Positions 61,613 to 64,000 of a stretch of 64,000 nucleotides of DNA are shown in pieces. The stretch's first letter is position 1. Each line of letters opens with the position of its first letter. The notes beneath the pieces are model-generated. The model searched no databases. It was not told where the DNA came from and worked only from the letters and a program-made list of their open reading frames with translations. The stretch covers positions 1-64,000 of the forward strand of contig JAFAAV010000051.1 of NCBI GenBank assembly GCA_023426375.1, given 5' to 3'. The DNA comes from Actinomycetes bacterium. GTDB taxonomy: Bacteria; Actinomycetota; Actinomycetes; Actinomycetales; Micrococcaceae. A program made the position numbers and the translations under genes.

Positions 61613-63018
61613 ACGAACACAAAGTGGATGAAATAGCCGAGGGCGACCTGATGCCGGGTGAGCGACCTCGCCCCGGTCAACGTCCTCCGCGCGAAGTGTG
61701 GACTGGCGGTTCGGACAATGGCCGCGGGGCCAGCACCGAGAACGAGCACTGGAGCGAGAACGCCCCGATCGTCACGGCACCACCTCGCGCCACGGCACCT
61801 TCGCCGCGGCAGGGCGCAGCGATACGCAACGTGGCCAGTTCGGACGGGCGGCGCACCAAGCGGCGCATCATGGGGGTCGACGCCGCTCGCGGCTTCGCGT
61901 TGATCGGTATGATCGCGGTTCACACCCTGCCCGCGTCCGTGGGCACCACCGACGAGCCCTCACTGACGTGGGTGCTTTTCGGCGGCCACTCCGCTGCTCT
62001 GTTCGCCGTCTTAGCCGGTGTCAGCTTGGCCTTCCTCACGGGCGGCAGGAACCCGCGACAGGGCCTTGACGCACGACGGGCCCGAGTGGGCATCGCGGTA
62101 CGCGCGCTGTTGTTGTTCGCGATCGGTTTGCTGCTCAACACCATGGACTTCCCAGCGTTCAATATCCTCACGTACTACGGAGTGATGTTCCTGCTGGCCA
62201 TCCCCTTCACCATGATGTCGGTGCGCTGGCTCTTCGGAAGCGCCGTGTTCTTCATGATCTTCGCCCCGATGCTCATGCAGTCGACACTGGACGTTCTGCC
62301 GTCACACGTGCACGACAACGCCAACCTCGTGAACTTGTTCACGGCCCCCGGAACGGTTCTGGCGGAGTTGTTCCTGACCGGGACCTACCCTGCGCTTCCC
62401 TGGATGGCGTTCATCTGCCTGGGTATGGCGTTGGGCCGGTTGCCGTTGTCCCGTGATCGTATTCAGATTCTCCTGGTGATCTTCGGCGCCGTGATTGCGG
62501 CCGTGGCCAAGGGCTTGTCCATGATGATGCTGCTGCGCTTCGACGTGCGTGAAGCACTGGTGGCGTCCACCCCGTGGTTGACCAACAAAGAGGTCATGAC
62601 CATCCAGAACTACGGTCCGGACCCCGAGCTTCCCACCACCACCATGAGCTGGTTGTTGATCTCCGGCCCGCACACCAACACTCCGTTCGCGATCGCCGTC
62701 AGCGCGGGTTTGGCCATGGTGGCGTTGGGTGCTTTCCTGTTGATCTGCCGCTGGATCGGGCGTCTGCTGGCTCCCCTGGGTGCCATGGGTTCCATGACCC
62801 TGACCCTCTACAGCGCGCACCTGGTGTTCCTGGCGTTCGTACCCATCAGCGAAACGCCCATGTTCTGGTTGATCGTCCAGATCGCGGTCGCTGCTCTGGT
62901 GGCGACGGCGTGGCAACACGCGGTGGGCTCCGGTCCCCTCGAGCGGTTGGTCACCAGGATCTCCCGTTCCGCGGGCCGCAGGTTAGTGTCCAACGGGCAG
63001 GTCGGTCCGCGGCACTGA
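61609..63018 (+). CDS. DUF1624/DUF418-like multi-pass acyltransferase-type membrane protein
   Basis: This 469-aa protein overlaps the NRPS stop by 4 bases (ATGA). After a disordered N-terminus (about 1-80), GVDAARGFALIGMIAVHTLP begins a ten-or-so helix domain as in heparan-alpha-glucosaminide N-acetyltransferase-like proteins (VDxARGxAxxGM.xxH; FGGHSAALFAVLAGVSLAFL). The motif His is present. In this operon it may modify, cap or help export the poly-amino-acid product; this is an inference from position only. Confidence 0.8.
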   Translation: MNEHKVDEIAEGDLMPGERPRPGQRPPREVWTGGSDNGRGASTENEHWSENAPIVTAPPRATAPSPRQGAAIRNVASSDGRRTKRRIMGVDAARGFALIGMIAVHTLPASVGTTDEPSLTWVLFGGHSAALFAVLAGVSLAFLTGGRNPRQGLDARRARVGIAVRALLLFAIGLLLNTMDFPAFNILTYYGVMFLLAIPFTMMSVRWLFGSAVFFMIFAPMLMQSTLDVLPSHVHDNANLVNLFTAPGTVLAELFLTGTYPALPWMAFICLGMALGRLPLSRDRIQILLVIFGAVIAAVAKGLSMMMLLRFDVREALVASTPWLTNKEVMTIQNYGPDPELPTTTMSWLLISGPHTNTPFAIAVSAGLAMVALGAFLLICRWIGRLLAPLGAMGSMTLTLYSAHLVFLAFVPISETPMFWLIVQIAVAALVATAWQHAVGSGPLERLVTRISRSAGRRLVSNGQVGPRH

Positions 63019-63087
63019 GCCGGTAGCTCCCGGTTCTCGAGGTAGTCCACGGTCCGACTGACAGAACCGGATTACACCACCACAGGC

Positions 63088-63120
63088 AAAGGCCCGAGCG
63101 AATGATTCGCTCGGGCCTTT
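63088..63120. terminator. Bidirectional rho-independent terminator
   Basis: Perfect 15-base arms: AAAGGCCCGAGCGAA (63088-63102) and its complement (63106-63120), with a 3-base loop and A/T tails on both sides. It separates the convergent NRPS operon and the membrane transporter gene. Confidence 0.88.
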
Positions 63121-63136
63121 CCGCACGCTGAACCGG

Positions 63137-64000
63137 TTACAGCATCCCCACCAGGACACTGGCCACGATGATCGATCCGGCACTCACGGACGTGAAGCCA
63201 CCGATGAGCATGGGCGGCAGCAGGTGGTCGCGCAGCGCCGTGGATTCTTCCTCGTCACGCGCGGTGGAGCGGACGACTTCTTGGACGATCAGATAGTCGG
63301 CGGGGAATCCGTACATGGCCGTCAGGGCCACGGACATCCCCAGTTTGGGGTGCCAGCCCAGCAGTTTGGTCACGATGAACCCGCCGATCAGGATGCCTGA
63401 TCATCCCGAATCCCAGGATCGCGAGAACGGGCAGCAGGGACGCAATCACATCATCGAGCGAGGCTGTCATGAGCGGTGCGACGACAATGCAGATGATGGC
63501 CGCCATGGCGATACCGAAGCTGTTACTGCGCTCCAGTACGCGGTCCGGAATGACGCCCAATGCCGTGAGGATGATGCCGAGCAGTAAGCCCCAGATGGAA
63601 TAGCTGATCCCCGTCAACTCGCCCAGGTGGAAGGCCGCCGCGCCGGCGGTGAACACCAGGAACAGCAGGAACAGCTGGTTCTCGGCGAGCTTCTCCGGCA
63701 GGCGCACGAGTTTCGGGCGAGTGGCCACGGTGGTGCCCGCAGCGCCGTCGTTGTGTGCCGAGGAAGCCGAACTGGACGGCCCGGTAGCACTGAGCCGTTT
63801 GAGATCACCGGTGTCGCGGAGCTTGAGCGAGTAGCTGCGCAACAGGTAATTGGTGAGCGGCATGGACGGCAGCGACTGCAACATCAGCACCAAGGACGGA
63901 ACCACGATCACGGCAGTGGCGATCCCCGCTTCGGTGAGACCTTGCGTGGTGAGTGAGGTGGAGATGATGCCGCCGGCCAGCGGGCCCGCACCGGCGACCG
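63137..64000 (-). pseudogene. Multi-pass membrane transporter, frameshifted, 5' end beyond the window
   Basis: From the window edge inward, AGAGPLAGGIISTSLTTQGL and later helices (ENQLFLLFLVFTAGAAAFHL; IWGLLLGIILTALGVIPDRV; IAMAAIICIVVAPLMTASLD) lead to LLPVLAILGFGMI. One extra base near 63398 shifts the frame; dropping it restores GILIGGFIVTKLLGWHPKLG through YGFPADYLIVQEVV to VLVGML. It resembles a sodium/solute symporter-like membrane protein, but I cannot name the family with certainty. It is either a mutated gene or a sequencing error. Confidence 0.6.

Overview
The window is high-GC actinobacterial DNA, probably Micrococcales or a close relative. The evidence is the gene content: DUF6112 and DUF2637 conjugation genes, a TrwC/TraA-type relaxase, DprA next to the relaxase, a Pls/PosA-type peptide synthetase, and dense operons with TGATG or ATGA overlaps. 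Genus cannot be fixed from the sequence alone. About 0-46.3 kb is a composite mobile or accessory region, judged visually to be richer in GC. About 46.3-64 kb looks more like chromosomal backbone, with somewhat lower GC and metabolic, regulatory and cell-envelope genes.

Region 1 (1-11.4 kb, mostly minus strand) is part of a conjugative element. Reading down the minus strand it holds ArdC-like antirestriction/metallopeptidase, primase-polymerase, DUF2637 membrane protein, a small His-Pro-rich protein, a conserved unknown, a ParB-like protein, a membrane-anchored protein, an M23 wall hydrolase, and two DUF6112 pilin-like proteins. It ends in a TrbL/VirB6-like channel protein cut by the window edge. 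A cargo of AraC regulator, DsbA-like oxidoreductase and NAD(P)-binding protein sits between the two pilin genes.

Region 2 (11.6-27.1 kb) is a run of small cassettes, each pairing a regulator with an efflux or redox gene: AraC, MFS/XRE, NAD(P)-binding plus EamA/LysR, ArsR-MFS, a second near-copy AraC, MerR plus a membrane protein, EamA, a broken MFS, and WrbA/TetR. A DNA cytosine methyltransferase gene here is destroyed by an IS3-family element (18097-19434) with recognisable inverted ends and a 3-bp target duplication.

Region 3 (27.1-32.8 kb) holds a candidate oriT hairpin, a 1188-aa MobF-type relaxase-helicase, DprA, a small membrane protein and a small serine recombinase.

Region 4 (33.0-37.8 kb) is a complete four-gene qatABCD anti-phage operon: KAP ATPase, QatB, QueC-like QatC and TatD-like QatD. 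It lies directly behind the recombinase.

Region 5 (37.8-46.3 kb) is an 8-kb cassette between two homologous helix-turn-helix genes in direct orientation. It contains an ABC transporter pair, a DMT-type membrane protein, a GT4 glycosyltransferase and an alpha/beta hydrolase in one operon, with a divergent histidine kinase/response regulator pair.

Region 6 (46.6-64 kb) holds a DJ-1/PfpI protein, DUF2200 and DUF899 proteins with a decayed second DUF2200 copy, a second two-component pair, a sugar-dehydrogenase lipoprotein and pyroglutamyl peptidase. It continues with a PadR-controlled DUF1048/ABC-2 exporter operon, a frameshifted AI-2E transporter and a two-gene operon of a Pls-like (poly-lysine-synthetase-type) NRPS plus a DUF1624-type membrane protein. 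It ends in a frameshifted membrane transporter at the window edge. No tRNA, rRNA or CRISPR array was seen.
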